In this document: positions 16,418 through 25,487 of the stretch, piece after piece
Position numbering within the stretch: the stretch's first letter is position 1
How the letters are laid out: the number at the start of each line of letters is the position of its first letter
Source of the DNA: Arthrobacter silvisoli
GTDB lineage: Bacteria; Actinomycetota; Actinomycetes; Actinomycetales; Micrococcaceae
NCBI RefSeq assembly: GCF_003369445.1
Contig: NZ_QRCU01000059.1
Coordinates: 153,561 to 217,560, forward strand
Direction of reading: 5' to 3'
Length of the DNA: 64,000 bases
The notes under the pieces: model-generated
Told to the model about the DNA's origin: nothing
The model's input: only the letters and a program-made list of their open reading frames with translations
The model's database searches: none
Translations under genes and position numbers: made by a program

Positions 16418-17023
16418 TCAGCGGCGGCGGGCCGGAGAGTTTTGCCGGTTCCCCTTGGCGGGCGCCTTGGGCTGGGACGCAGCTCCCGACGTCGGCCGCT
16501 TGGCAGGTGTCGGCGGCACCTTGGCGGCGGGCCGCCGCCGGGCCGCCGGCGCCGGGCGCCGGGCAGTGCTTGAAGCCGGCCGACCAGCAGGACGCGGTGC
16601 GGGCTTGCGCCTTGCAGGGCGTGCCGGGGCGGTCCGGCGGCCAGGCCACACTGCCCCGACGAAGAGTACGAGCAGGGACGCGCCGCCGGCGGCGAGAGAG
16701 AGGTAGAAGTAGCTGTCCGAGTCCTTGCTGCTGACCGCACTGCCCAGGGAGTTCTCGCTCAGGGTGAAGGCCAGGCCCCACATGCGCAGGAAGGCGATAC
16801 CGAAGGCGATGAACAGCGTGCACCCGACAAAGGCCACGGCCAGGACCAGGTAGCGGCGCCGGGCGAGCACCTGGGTGAGGGAAGCCAGGTAACCCAGCAG
16901 CACGGCGCCGAAGAACATGAACAGCACCCACTCTTCGAGGGTGATCGCCGCCAGGACCAGCAAGGCCCCGGCCACCACCGCGGAAATGACCGCGAGCTTT
17001 CCACTGTTCCCCATACGACGCAT
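16418..17023 (-). CDS. hypothetical membrane protein with basic Pro/Ala tail
   Basis: 201 residues, family not recognised. Four hydrophobic helices (about 10-125: LAVISAVVAGALLVLAAITL, WVLFMFFGAVLLGYLASL, YLVLAVAFVGCTLFIAFGIA, and FYLSLAAGGASLLVLFVGAV) are followed by a 65-residue cytosolic tail almost entirely of Arg, Lys, Pro and Ala that could bind nucleic acid or acidic lipid. The start is set at the ATG at 17021-17023 (MRRMGNSGK), with a weak GATGAT hexamer 6 nt before. A weak inverted repeat at 16375-16397 separates it from the convergent EamA gene. Confidence 0.7.
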   Translation of the reverse strand: MRRMGNSGKLAVISAVVAGALLVLAAITLEEWVLFMFFGAVLLGYLASLTQVLARRRYLVLAVAFVGCTLFIAFGIAFLRMWGLAFTLSENSLGSAVSSKDSDSYFYLSLAAGGASLLVLFVGAVWPGRRTAPARPARRKPAPRPAGRPASSTARRPAPAARRRPAAKVPPTPAKRPTSGAASQPKAPAKGNRQNSPARRR

Positions 17024-17097
17024 GGATCCATCATCCCCGAGCGGACGCCGGCGCCCGCACCCCCGCCACGCCGCGGCAGATTGCAGTTGCGTACCGT

Positions 17098-17733
17098 TTA
17101 GCGCAGCACGTAGCCGTGCATGAGGGTCATCACCGCGGCCACGCTCTGTTCCTTGCTGCGCTCCGGGTTGTAGGTCTGGCGGTCCAGGCCCACCACGAAG
17201 ATGGCACCGAACATCGCCGCTTCCAGGCTGCCCCGCGCCACTCGCGTGTCCACGGGGTACTTCCGGGCCACGTTTTCCAGGGCCGCTCCGATGACGCCGA
17301 TCAGTTCGGCCCGCAGCTCCGCAAAGAGCTGGCCCCATTCGTTCGGCGTCTTCCAGTTCTCGCTGACCCAAAGCCGGGCGAAGGACGGGTAGTCGTCCAT
17401 GAAGTCCATGGCTTGGCCCACCATGGCATCCATGGCATCCAGGGGATCGGCTTCCGGATCCGCGATGCTTTGCAGCCGGCCCAGCATGATGTCCACGCCG
17501 TGGCGCAGCAACTGGGCGATCAGGTCCGACTTGCTGCCGAAGTTGTAGTACACCGTTCCCTTGGACACCCCGGCCGCGGCCGCGATCTCGTCCACCGTGA
17601 CCCCGGCCGCCCCGCGCTCGCCGATCAGTTCCATCGAGGCCTCGAACAGGCGCTGCTTGGTGGCGTTGGTCCGTGCAGGGCGCAGCTTCCTGCCGGCGTC
17701 ATCCTTCCTGCCCGCGTCATCAGGGGTGCTCAT
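17098..17733 (-). CDS. TetR-family repressor of the YhgE/Pip operon
   Basis: 211 residues. The TetR helix-turn-helix is typical (ASMELIGERGAAGVTVDEIA, then GVSKGTVYYNFGSKSDLI), followed by a helical ligand-binding domain. Its ATG overlaps the stop of the YhgE/Pip gene in ATGA, making it the third cistron of a coupled operon. The perfect palindrome at 20543-20572 in the operon promoter is the probable operator, giving negative autoregulation. Ligand unknown. Confidence 0.9.
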   Translation of the reverse strand: MSTPDDAGRKDDAGRKLRPARTNATKQRLFEASMELIGERGAAGVTVDEIAAAAGVSKGTVYYNFGSKSDLIAQLLRHGVDIMLGRLQSIADPEADPLDAMDAMVGQAMDFMDDYPSFARLWVSENWKTPNEWGQLFAELRAELIGVIGAALENVARKYPVDTRVARGSLEAAMFGAIFVVGLDRQTYNPERSKEQSVAAVMTLMHGYVLR

Positions 17734-19766
17734 ACGGCTATCTCCGGCTTCAGGGTCTTCAGGGTCCAATACTTGTGCTTGCGCACGGCCAAGGTGGACA
17801 GGGCCGCGCCCAGCAAAGTGTAGCCAAGCAGCCCGAGCACCGTGGGCAGGATCATCGACAGGTCCCCGCCGTAGACCAGGTGCCGCATGCCCGTGACAAC
17901 ATAGCCCATCGGCATGATCTGGTGCACCACGTGCAGCGGTTCCGGGGTGGTCTGCCAGGGGAACGTGCCGCCGGAGGACACCAGTTGCAGCACCAGCAGG
18001 ATGAGCACCACGAACTTCCCGGGGGTGCCGAGCAGTGCCACCACACCCTGGATGATCGCGCTGAACGCCATCGCGGCGGCCAGCATGAACAGCCACATCA
18101 GCACCGGGTGGGCCGGGTTCAGCCCGAGCCCGAGGTCCACCACGAGGGTCAGGATGCTGGCCTGCAGCACGGACACCGCGAAGAACGGCAGCCAGCCGCC
18201 TACGGCGATCTTCCACGAGGGCGCGTTCGAGGCCAGCGCCCGCTGGGTGATCGGCCGCATGGCCTGCACCAGCATGAACACGCCGATCCACAGGGCCAGG
18301 GTCAGGAAGAACGGCGCGAGCCCGGCGCCGTAGGATCCGGCCTTGGCCTGCGAAACGTTGTTCACCGCCACGGGGTCCGCGATCACTTTGGAGACCTCGC
18401 TCTTCTGGGCGTCGTCCGGATTCGGGATCTTGCCTGCACCCTTGGCGAGTTCGTCCGCCAGGGTGCGCGAACCGTCCGCGGCGGTGGCGGCGCCGCTGGC
18501 GAGCCGGGCGGCGCCGTCGTCGAGCTTCGCGGCACCGTCCGCCAAGGCGGAGGCACCGTCCAGCGCCGTCTGCTGTCCCGCGGCGAGGGTGGCGGCTCCG
18601 GTGCTGAGCTGCTCGGCGCCCGCCGAGGCCTGGCCGATCGCCCCGGTCAGCGCGGGCATCGCCTGAGCGAGCTTGGCCGCTCCGGCGCTCACGGCTGCCG
18701 AACCGTCGGAGAGTTGCTGGATTTTCGCGGCGTCGGCGGCGATCTTCGCCTTCGCACCGGCGACCGGTGCCGATGCCGCGCCGGTGTCGTAGTCGGCCAG
18801 GATCCTGTCCGCCTGCTCCTGGGTGATCACTCCCGCGTCCATCAGCCGCGCATTGGCGGCGACCACGCGGTCCCGCGCCCCGGCGTCGAACGCTTCCAGT
18901 TGCCCGACGACGTCCTGCACCTTCGCGTTCAGCTGCGCGTTTCCGGCGGCCACCTGCGCGGCGCCGTCGGCGAGCTTCCGCGAATCCGCCGGGAGGCTGG
19001 CGGTCTTGTCCCTGAGTTCGGACAGACCCGCACTGAGCTGGCCCGCCCCGGCGTTGAGCTGGTTCGCTCCGTCGCGCAGCTTGGCCTGGCCGGCCGCGAG
19101 CTCAGCGGTGCCGCGGCGCAGCTGGGCGGTGCCGTCATGGAGCGCGGCGGCGCCGGAACTGAGCTTGCTTACGCCGTCCGACAGTTTCGCGGCGCCGTCT
19201 GCCGCCTTCACGATTTGGGCGTGAATGGTGCCGAAGCCGGTGAGGAGCTGGTTGGCGGTCTCCTCGCCCACTTCCTTGGCCACCGTGGAATGCACGGCCG
19301 TGGTGAGCTTGTCCACGATCGTGCTCAGCAGGTAGTTGTTGGCATCGTTCGTAGTGACGTTGAGCATCGCCTGGTTGGCGGCGTCGAAACTGCCGGGCGA
19401 AACCAGGTTGGCGGAGAAATCCTTGGGGATCTTCAGGGCGAAGGCGTACTTGCCGCTCTGCACCCCGGCGTCCGCCTCCTCGGCAGTGTCCACCTGCTGC
19501 CAATTGAAGACATGGCCCTCCACCAGCGAATCGGCCACCTTGCGGCCGGCCTGCAGTTGTGTGCCGTCGGAGGACGTGGCGCCCGCGTCCTGCACCACCA
19601 GTGCGGCGTCGATCTTGTCCAGGTTTCCGTACGGGTCCCAGTTTGCGTACAGGTACACGGCGCCGTAGAGCAGCGGAACCATGGTCAGGGCAAGGATGGT
19701 CAGCTTGGGCAGCAGCCCGCCGGTCATGCGCTTGAGTTCGGAGCGGGCCAGCCGCAGAACAGTCAC
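17730..19766 (-). CDS. YhgE/Pip-family membrane protein
   Basis: 678 residues. One N-terminal membrane helix (about 20-40; LTILALTMVPLLYGAVYLYA) is followed by a very long outer region and five or so C-terminal helices (about 480-660) of ABC-2 permease style. The outer region is made of heptad repeats of the type DGxxxLx / SGAAALH / AGQAKLR (about 195-270 and again 330-450), predicting an extended helical stalk. The family includes Pip phage-infection proteins and is related to YueB/EsaA. Function here is unknown; it is coupled by ATGA overlaps to both neighbours (degenerate ABC ATPase upstream, TetR downstream). Confidence 0.88.
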   Translation of the reverse strand: MTVLRLARSELKRMTGGLLPKLTILALTMVPLLYGAVYLYANWDPYGNLDKIDAALVVQDAGATSSDGTQLQAGRKVADSLVEGHVFNWQQVDTAEEADAGVQSGKYAFALKIPKDFSANLVSPGSFDAANQAMLNVTTNDANNYLLSTIVDKLTTAVHSTVAKEVGEETANQLLTGFGTIHAQIVKAADGAAKLSDGVSKLSSGAAALHDGTAQLRRGTAELAAGQAKLRDGANQLNAGAGQLSAGLSELRDKTASLPADSRKLADGAAQVAAGNAQLNAKVQDVVGQLEAFDAGARDRVVAANARLMDAGVITQEQADRILADYDTGAASAPVAGAKAKIAADAAKIQQLSDGSAAVSAGAAKLAQAMPALTGAIGQASAGAEQLSTGAATLAAGQQTALDGASALADGAAKLDDGAARLASGAATAADGSRTLADELAKGAGKIPNPDDAQKSEVSKVIADPVAVNNVSQAKAGSYGAGLAPFFLTLALWIGVFMLVQAMRPITQRALASNAPSWKIAVGGWLPFFAVSVLQASILTLVVDLGLGLNPAHPVLMWLFMLAAAMAFSAIIQGVVALLGTPGKFVVLILLVLQLVSSGGTFPWQTTPEPLHVVHQIMPMGYVVTGMRHLVYGGDLSMILPTVLGLLGYTLLGAALSTLAVRKHKYWTLKTLKPEIAV

Positions 19767-20506
19767 TGTGCAGTCCTTTGCAGGGTGTCGGGCCTTTGCA
19801 GGGTGTCGGTCCCGGGGACTTCCGGAGCGGAGTCCGCTTCCTCGGGTGCACCTTCTTCGGTGTCCGCTTCCCTGGCGGGCTCCGGCACGGCGTTGCCGAT
19901 CGTGGCCGAGGCGCCATCCCAGCCGTCCGGGAGGGCGGAAACGACCGCGACGACGGCGAGCGGCCGCCCGGCGTCGTGCGCCAACTGCTCGAGCCGGGGG
20001 AGCCAGTCCGCAGGATCGGAGCTGTGCCGGTCCGGGGAGTCGAGCACCAGGAGGTCAACCGCGGGGTCGGCGAGAGCGAGGGCGGTCAGCAGTTCGAGGC
20101 GCCGCGCCGCGGGGAGTTGCTCGATCCAGAGTCCTGCGATGTCCTCGAAGCTGTTCACCTTGAGCCAGGGCTTGCTGAGCAGGGCGCCGCGGTACCGGCG
20201 CGGGATGAGGGCAAGGTCCTCGGTAACGAGGTCGCGCACGCTCAAGTGCTGTTCGGGCTCGTTGATTCCGGGGGAGTCGAGCAGCGCGCCCGCCGAGCGG
20301 ATCTTCCTGGTCCTGGTGGCGCCGTCCCAGCTGAGCAGCCCGCTTCCGGGCTTCATCCGGCCGCTGAGGGCGAGGGCGAGGGCGGTGCGCTGTTCCTGCC
20401 CGTCGCCGCTGATGAGCAGAAGCTGGCCGCGGCGGACCTCGAGGGAGGTGGGCGGCAGCAGGTCGGCGCGGCGGCCGTTGATCTGGAGTTCCTGTGCGGT
20501 GAGCAC
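19763..20506 (-). CDS. degenerate ABC-type ATPase partner of YhgE/Pip
   Basis: 247 residues with the layout of an ABC nucleotide-binding domain, but the catalytic motifs are broken. The Walker A position reads GDGQEQRT (34-41), lacking two glycines and the Lys; the signature region reads EQLPAARR instead of LSGGQ; Walker B reads LLVLDSPD with Ser157 at the catalytic Glu. The last 60 residues are acidic and Pro-rich with no ABC counterpart. It starts at GTG 20506, with AAAGG upstream, since no ATG fits. It probably acts as a structural or regulatory subunit rather than an engine. Confidence 0.75.
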   Translation of the reverse strand: MLTAQELQINGRRADLLPPTSLEVRRGQLLLISGDGQEQRTALALALSGRMKPGSGLLSWDGATRTRKIRSAGALLDSPGINEPEQHLSVRDLVTEDLALIPRRYRGALLSKPWLKVNSFEDIAGLWIEQLPAARRLELLTALALADPAVDLLVLDSPDRHSSDPADWLPRLEQLAHDAGRPLAVVAVVSALPDGWDGASATIGNAVPEPAREADTEEGAPEEADSAPEVPGTDTLQRPDTLQRTAQ

Positions 20507-20539
20507 CGATGGACCTTTCGAGAGCCTGATGTCACCATC

Positions 20540-20568
20540 ATTCTATTTGAACTGACTAGTCAGTTCAA
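20540..20568 (-). promoter_or_regulatory. consensus promoter of the YhgE/Pip operon
   Basis: On the minus strand TTGAAC (20563-20568) and TAGAAT (20540-20545) are exactly 17 bp apart, one of the best sigma-A-type promoters in the window. Both elements are covered or touched by the palindrome 20543-20572. Confidence 0.75.
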
Positions 20569-20572
20569 ATAG
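20543..20572. promoter_or_regulatory. perfect 30-bp palindromic operator (TetR type)
   Basis: Each arm is CTATTTGAACTGACT or its exact reverse complement, with no mismatch and no spacer; the centre is TGACTAGTCA. It begins 3 bp after the stop codon of the upstream oxidoreductase gene and overlies the operon promoter, so a bound TetR dimer pair would block RNA polymerase. Confidence 0.8.
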
Positions 20573-20575
20573 AGC

Positions 20576-22045
20576 TCACAGGCCGTATTTTTCCAAGAGC
20601 CGCAGCCACACCTCGCTCAGGGTGGGGAAGGAGGGCACCGCATGCCACAGACGCTCCACCGGCACCTCGCCCACGATCGCGATCGTGGCCCCGTGCAACA
20701 ACTCCGCCACGCCGGGTCCCGCGAAGGTGGCGCCCAGCACTACGCGCCGGTCTTCGTCCACCACCAGCTGCGCCCACCCCTTGTAGTTCTCCGCGTACAG
20801 TTGCGAGCCCGACACGTTGATGGGCAGGTCCACCGAGCCCGCCCGGATGCCGCGCTCCTGCGCCTGGGCCAGGCTCAGGCCGACGCTCGCTACCTCGGGA
20901 TCCGTGAAGACCACGCTGGGCACCGCGTGTTCGTTGGCCGTGCTGGTGACGTGGCTCCAGGGTTTCGGGGCCCGGTGCAGCTTCCCCTCGGAGCGGGCCA
21001 CGATCGCGTCACCCGTTGCCCGCGCACTGTACTTCCCCTGGTGGGTCAGCAGCGGAGTGCCCGCGGCGTCGCCTGCCGCGTACAGCCACAGCCCGCTGGT
21101 CCCGTCACTCGCGGCCCCCTCCACCAGTCCTGTCGAATCGGTGCTGAGCCGCACCGCCGCCGGGCCGCCGTCGTCCTCCACTTCCGCGAGCCCGACGCTC
21201 TCCAGCCCGAGGTTGTCCAGGGCCGGCCGGCGGCCCGTCGCCACCAGGAGCTTGTCGGCGTCCAGGACTTTGCCGTCGTCAAGGGTGACGGAGAAGGACT
21301 GCTCGTTCGTCCGCACGCTCAGGACGGCGGCGCCGGTGTGCAGCGCCACGCCGTCGGCGCGCAGCCCGGCCGCAACCAGTTCCGCCGCTTCCTCCGGGAA
21401 GGCGCTGAGCAGCCTGCCGCGCGCCACCACCGACACCTGCGATCCCAGCCGCGCAAAGGCCTGCGCGAGTTCGACGCCGGCAACGCCGCCGCCCAGCACC
21501 ACGAAGCGCTCCGGGACCTCGCGCGCCGAGGTGGCCCCGCGGGTCGTCCAGTAGGGGGCCGAGCGAAGGCCTGGAATGTCCGGAATGAGTGGTGTGGAGC
21601 CGGTGGCGATGACGACGGCGTGCCGTGCCTTGAGCGCGTAGCTGTTGCCGTCCACCCCGTCCACCTGGACCTCCCGCGGCCCGGTGATTCGGGCGACGCC
21701 GCGCACCAGCTCGATTCCGGCGTCGGACAGCCACTGGACGCCGCCGTCGTCCTGCCAGCGGTTGGTGAAGTAGTCGCGGTACTTGAGCACGGGCGCGGGG
21801 TCCAGGACCTTCGTGACGGAATCGGCGGCGCCGGGGACGGATTGTGCGCCATGCAGCGCGGTGCCCGGGCGGAGCAGGGCCTTGGACGGAATGCAGGCCC
21901 AGTAGGAGCATTCTCCGCCCACCAGCTCGGATTCGACGATGGCTGCTGTGAGGCCTCCCCGGACGACGCGGTCGGCGACGTTTTCGCCGGCGGCTCCGGC
22001 ACCGATCACGATGACGTCGAATTCCCGGGAGCGCTCCTCAGTCAT
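20576..22045 (-). CDS. flavin-dependent pyridine nucleotide-disulfide oxidoreductase, Lpd/MerA-like
   Basis: 489 residues. The FAD-binding GAGAAG (15-20), a CxxxxC pair in GGECSYWACIPSK (Cys46, Cys51), the NAD(P)-binding VLGGGVAGVELA, and the dimerisation domain are all present. Two features set it apart from dihydrolipoamide dehydrogenase: the variant active-site sequence, and Phe473 in SFPTLSE where the catalytic His of HPT..E normally sits. The gene is alone, away from any 2-oxoacid dehydrogenase. A quinone or small-molecule reductase role is possible. TAGGCT lies 6 nt before the ATG (leaderless). Confidence 0.85.
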   Translation of the reverse strand: MTEERSREFDVIVIGAGAAGENVADRVVRGGLTAAIVESELVGGECSYWACIPSKALLRPGTALHGAQSVPGAADSVTKVLDPAPVLKYRDYFTNRWQDDGGVQWLSDAGIELVRGVARITGPREVQVDGVDGNSYALKARHAVVIATGSTPLIPDIPGLRSAPYWTTRGATSAREVPERFVVLGGGVAGVELAQAFARLGSQVSVVARGRLLSAFPEEAAELVAAGLRADGVALHTGAAVLSVRTNEQSFSVTLDDGKVLDADKLLVATGRRPALDNLGLESVGLAEVEDDGGPAAVRLSTDSTGLVEGAASDGTSGLWLYAAGDAAGTPLLTHQGKYSARATGDAIVARSEGKLHRAPKPWSHVTSTANEHAVPSVVFTDPEVASVGLSLAQAQERGIRAGSVDLPINVSGSQLYAENYKGWAQLVVDEDRRVVLGATFAGPGVAELLHGATIAIVGEVPVERLWHAVPSFPTLSEVWLRLLEKYGL

Positions 22046-22242
22046 GAGAGAAGCCTACGCCTGTCCTTTCGCCGCGGTATCCGGGCCCGCAGGCTTGTTT
22101 CCCGGGCGGAGATGGGACATCCGATATTGTCTTGAGATGGACGGAACGGCGCACTAAGCTCGCCTCAACATCGTCACCGGAACGTTCGCGCCCGCCTTCC
22201 TCGGGATCGGCGGAACGGCGTCCGTCTTGGGAGGGGGCACGG

Positions 22243-22971
22243 ATGGAATCCGGCATGGTTCGGCAGGCGCGGTACGGCGCCCAGACCCGGCTCAGGGCCC
22301 TGCAGTCGGACATCATGGACCTGATCCTCGAGCGGGAACTCGAAGCGGGGGACCCGCTGCCCACCGAAAACGAACTCGCTGCGTCCCTCGGGGTGGGTCG
22401 CAATACCTTGCGGGAATCGCTCAAGGTGCTGCAGGCGATGGGTGTGGTGGAGATCCGCCACGGCTTCGGGATGTTTGTGGCCCCCAGCAATTTCGACGCT
22501 TTTGCGGACGGGCTGGTGTTCCGCGGCCGCTTGTCCCTGCGCCAGAACGGCGAGGACGCCCTGCAACTGCTCGGCATCCGGGAAGCACTGGAGACCGGAC
22601 TCCTGCCGGCTGCGGTCGCCGCGACCACTCCCGGGCAGCTCGCCCGGCTGGCCGAAGCCGTTGAGCATGTGGAGCAGCTCGCGGAATCGGGCGAACACTC
22701 CGCCGCGGCCGACGCCGAATTCCACCGCCGCCTGTTCGAGCCCCTGGGCAACGATCTGCTGCAGCAGCTGCTCGAGGTCTTCTGGAAGGTCTACCGCAGG
22801 ATCCAGCTGGAGGCAGGTCCCTCCGCTGACGATGCCGCGGTGGTTGCGGCGTTGCAGCGGAAGATCTGCGACGCCGTCGCCGCGGGTGACGCTGCCGCTG
22901 CCGGCGGTCTGCTCGCGTCCCGTTTCGAGGAGCTCCGGGGGAGGATCGCGGCGCTGGTGGCCGGCCACTGA
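22243..22971 (+). CDS. FadR-subfamily GntR transcriptional regulator
   Basis: 242 residues. An N-terminal winged helix (DLILERELEAGDPLPTENEL, SLGVGRNTLRESLKVLQAMG, EIRHGFGMFV) precedes a helical FCD effector domain with the usual acidic/His metal site region (FHRRLFEPLGN). The ATG at 22243 is chosen because GGGAGGGG lies just upstream; the frame extends to 22132 without support. No sugar or acid catabolic gene is adjacent, so the target is unknown; the nearest divergent gene is the disulfide oxidoreductase. Confidence 0.87.
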   Translation: MESGMVRQARYGAQTRLRALQSDIMDLILERELEAGDPLPTENELAASLGVGRNTLRESLKVLQAMGVVEIRHGFGMFVAPSNFDAFADGLVFRGRLSLRQNGEDALQLLGIREALETGLLPAAVAATTPGQLARLAEAVEHVEQLAESGEHSAAADAEFHRRLFEPLGNDLLQQLLEVFWKVYRRIQLEAGPSADDAAVVAALQRKICDAVAAGDAAAAGGLLASRFEELRGRIAALVAGH

Positions 22972-23134
22972 GGATGCCATTGTGGCGGTAAGGCCCGACG
23001 CCGGTGCGGGTGCCGTCCGTGGCGGGCACCTACCGTCGTACTACTTACCGGGGTTTGTACAGGATCGCCGCCAGGGCGGCCTGCACTTGGGGAGAGCCCT
23101 GATCGCCGCACGGCTCTATGACGAAAAAAGACAA

Positions 23135-23171
23135 CGAAAAAGGCCCGCACCGCCGAAGCGGTACGGGCCTT
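23135..23171 (-). terminator. terminator of tRNA-Arg
   Basis: AAGGCCCG...GC stem with CGAA-type loop (about 23140-23171), followed on the minus strand by TTTTTCG and a second T-run. The stretch 22972-23134 before it holds no gene. Confidence 0.75.
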
Positions 23172-23193
23172 GTCTGTGTTGTATCAACAACTG

Positions 23194-23267
<74 letters not shown>

Positions 23268-23399
23268 ATTCAGTGCTTTCAGCACCGTGGTCCGTGGGCT
23301 TCGCTTTTTCGCTCGCCCCCCGAACCTCAATAAACTTTACGCGAGATCGGCCCATCCGCCAAATCGAGAACGTGTAATCTGGGCAACTATACCGGTCTA

Positions 23400-23415
23400 T
23401 GTGACCTTGCTCACT
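23400..23415. promoter_or_regulatory. CRP/GlxR-type operator upstream of pckG
   Basis: TGTGACCTTGCTCACT fits the consensus TGTGANNTNNNTCACA at all but the last base. It lies 149 bp before the pckG start. A TATACC hexamer lies just upstream and a TAGCAT hexamer (23521-23526) just before the gene, so two promoters are possible. The gap 23268-23563 holds no gene. Confidence 0.6.
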
Positions 23416-23563
23416 AAAATCGTCGGTTTTTGGGTCGCAATCGTTGATTTTCCGGGCTTTTGCCCCGAAAGGCCCATGAGGTCCCACGTCCTAAGCCGAA
23501 ATGGTCTACTCCGCGAGACCTAGCATTTAGGACACACCACTGACCCCGACGAAGGGAACCGCA

Positions 23564-25390
23564 ATGGGCGACCTGGCGCGACTGCCGCTGCTTGAGAAGG
23601 CACCCACTACGCACGCACGCCTGCTGGCCTGGGTTGAGGAAGTTGCAGAACTCACCCAGCCTGACCGCATCCACTGGGTGGACGGCAGCGAGGGCGAATA
23701 CAAGACCCTGACCGAGGAACTCGTCGCAGCCGGCACACTGAAGCCGCTGAACCCGGAGACCTTCCCGAACTCCTTCGCGGCGTTCTCCGATCCGGCAGAC
23801 GTTGCGCGCGTCGAAGAGCAGACCTTCATCTGCTCCGAGAACGAGCGCGACGCAGGCTTCACCAACAACTGGATGGCCCCGGCCGAGATGAAGCAGAAGC
23901 TGCGCGGGCTGTTTGCCGGCTCCATGCGCGGCCGCACCATGTATGTCATCCCCTTCGTCATGGGGCACCTCGACGCCGAGGATCCCAAGTTTGGCGTCGA
24001 GATCACCGACTCCGCCTACGTTGTGGCCTCCATGCGCATCATGGCCCGCATCGGAACCGACGTGCTTAACCGCATCACCGCGACCGACGCGTTCTTTGTG
24101 CCGGCGCTGCACTCCCTGGGCGCTCCGCTGGAGCCCGGCCAGCAGGACGTTGCCTGGCCGTGCAACCCCGAGAAGTGGATTGTGCACTTCCCTGAAGAGC
24201 GGTCCATCTGGTCTTTCGGTTCCGGGTACGGCGGCAACGCCCTCCTGGGCAAGAAGTGCTACTCGCTGCGCATCGCTTCCGTCATGGCCCGCGATGAGGG
24301 CTGGCTGGCCGAGCACATGCTGATCCTCAAGCTCACCTCCCCGGAGCAGAAGGTCTACCACGTGGCTGCGGCTTTCCCGTCCGCATGCGGCAAGACCAAC
24401 CTGGCGCTCCTGGACCCCACCATCAAGGGCTGGAAGGCTGAGACCCTCGGCGACGACATCAACTGGATGCGTTTCGGCAAGGAGGGCGAACTCCGTGCCG
24501 TGAACCCCGAGGCCGGCCTGTTCGGCGTCGCTCCCGGCACTGGCTGGGGCACCAACCCGAACGCCATGCGTGCCATCGCCAAGGGCAACAACATCTTCAC
24601 CAACGTCGCGCTGACCGACGACGGCGGTGTCTGGTGGGAAGGCATGACCGAGGAAACCCCGGCGCACCTCATCGACTGGCAGGGCAACGACTGGACTCCC
24701 GAGTCCGGCCGTCCCGCAGCGCACCCGAACTCCCGCTTCTGCACGCCGATCGACCAGATCGACATGCTCGCCGAGGAGTACTTCGCTCCGGAGGGCGTGA
24801 AAGTGGACGCAATCCTGTTCGGTGGCCGCCGCAAGACGACCATCCCGCTGGTCACTGAGGCCCGCAACTGGACCAACGGCATCTTCATGGGGTCCACGCT
24901 GTCCTCCGAAACCACGGCCGCTGCCGCGGGTGCCGTCGGCGTCGTCCGCCGCGACCCCATGGCCATGCTGCCGTTCATCGGCTACGACGCAGGCGACTAC
25001 CTGAACCACTGGGTGAACCTGTCCGCCAAGGCCAACCCGGAGAAGCTGCCGAAGATCTTCCTGGTCAACTGGTTCCGCCGCACCGCCGACGGCGGCTTCG
25101 CCTGGCCCGGTTTCGGTGACAACTCCCGCGTCCTCAAGTGGGCCATCGAGCGCATCGAAGGCAAGGCCGACGCCGTCGAGACCCCTATCGGTTTCGTGCC
25201 GACCGGCGAGTCGATCGACCTCGAAGGCCTGGACATGACTCCGGCCGAGGTCGAAGCGGCCGTCCGTGTGGACGCCGCCGAATGGGAAACCGAACTGGCC
25301 TCCATTGAGGAGTGGTTCGCGAAGTTCGGCGAGTCCCTCCCTGCGGCCCTGCAGGCCGAGCTGGACGGGCTGAAGAGCCGGTTGGCCTAG
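23564..25390 (+). CDS. pckG: phosphoenolpyruvate carboxykinase (GTP)
   Basis: 608 residues, the normal size of the GTP-dependent class. It makes PEP and CO2 from oxaloacetate and GTP, the first committed step of gluconeogenesis. Seen: the kinase P-loop FPSACGKTN (about 269-277) with the hyper-reactive Cys, the substrate-binding [11 protein letters not shown] and [12 protein letters not shown] stretches, and [21 protein letters not shown] ribosome-binding site precedes the ATG. A CRP/GlxR-like site 149 bp upstream suggests carbon-source control. Confidence 0.97.
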   Translation: MGDLARLPLLEKAPTTHARLLAWVEEVAELTQPDRIHWVDGSEGEYKTLTEELVAAGTLKPLNPETFPNSFAAFSDPADVARVEEQTFICSENERDAGFTNNWMAPAEMKQKLRGLFAGSMRGRTMYVIPFVMGHLDAEDPKFGVEITDSAYVVASMRIMARIGTDVLNRITATDAFFVPALHSLGAPLEPGQQDVAWPCNPEKWIVHFPEERSIWSFGSGYGGNALLGKKCYSLRIASVMARDEGWLAEHMLILKLTSPEQKVYHVAAAFPSACGKTNLALLDPTIKGWKAETLGDDINWMRFGKEGELRAVNPEAGLFGVAPGTGWGTNPNAMRAIAKGNNIFTNVALTDDGGVWWEGMTEETPAHLIDWQGNDWTPESGRPAAHPNSRFCTPIDQIDMLAEEYFAPEGVKVDAILFGGRRKTTIPLVTEARNWTNGIFMGSTLSSETTAAAAGAVGVVRRDPMAMLPFIGYDAGDYLNHWVNLSAKANPEKLPKIFLVNWFRRTADGGFAWPGFGDNSRVLKWAIERIEGKADAVETPIGFVPTGESIDLEGLDMTPAEVEAAVRVDAAEWETELASIEEWFAKFGESLPAALQAELDGLKSRLA

Positions 25391-25400
25391 TCCCCGCTGC

Positions 25401-25451
25401 GGCCCCAATCTCGCAAGCTCGATTGGGGCCCCTCGGCAGCGTGGGCCCACC
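25401..25451. repeat. intergenic palindromic repeat, copy C (also a hairpin after pckG)
   Basis: GGCCCCAATC (25401-25410) pairs perfectly with GATTGGGGCC (25421-25430). The part 25421-25451 matches 26 of 31 positions with the reverse complement of 56304-56334. The hairpin could act as the first terminator of pckG but lacks a T-run. Confidence 0.65.
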
Positions 25452-25463
25452 TGGCCTAGACCA

Positions 25464-25487
25464 CTCAGGGACAATGGCGTCCCTGAG
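25464..25487. terminator. small hairpin between pckG and hmp
   Basis: CTCAGGGAC pairs with GTCCCTGAG around a 6-nt loop. It directly abuts the larger stem at 25488 and has no T-run of its own. Confidence 0.4.

Noticed and set aside
17730..19766. Type VII secretion (EsaA-like) locus
   Set aside because: YhgE/Pip resembles EsaA/YueB, but there is no ESX ATPase, WXG100 or other secretion gene nearby.
17673..20555. A 960-codon open frame on the plus strand
   Set aside because: It lies wholly antisense to the YhgE, ABC and TetR genes, has Gln/His/Gly/Arg-rich composition typical of high-GC shadow frames, and no start signal.
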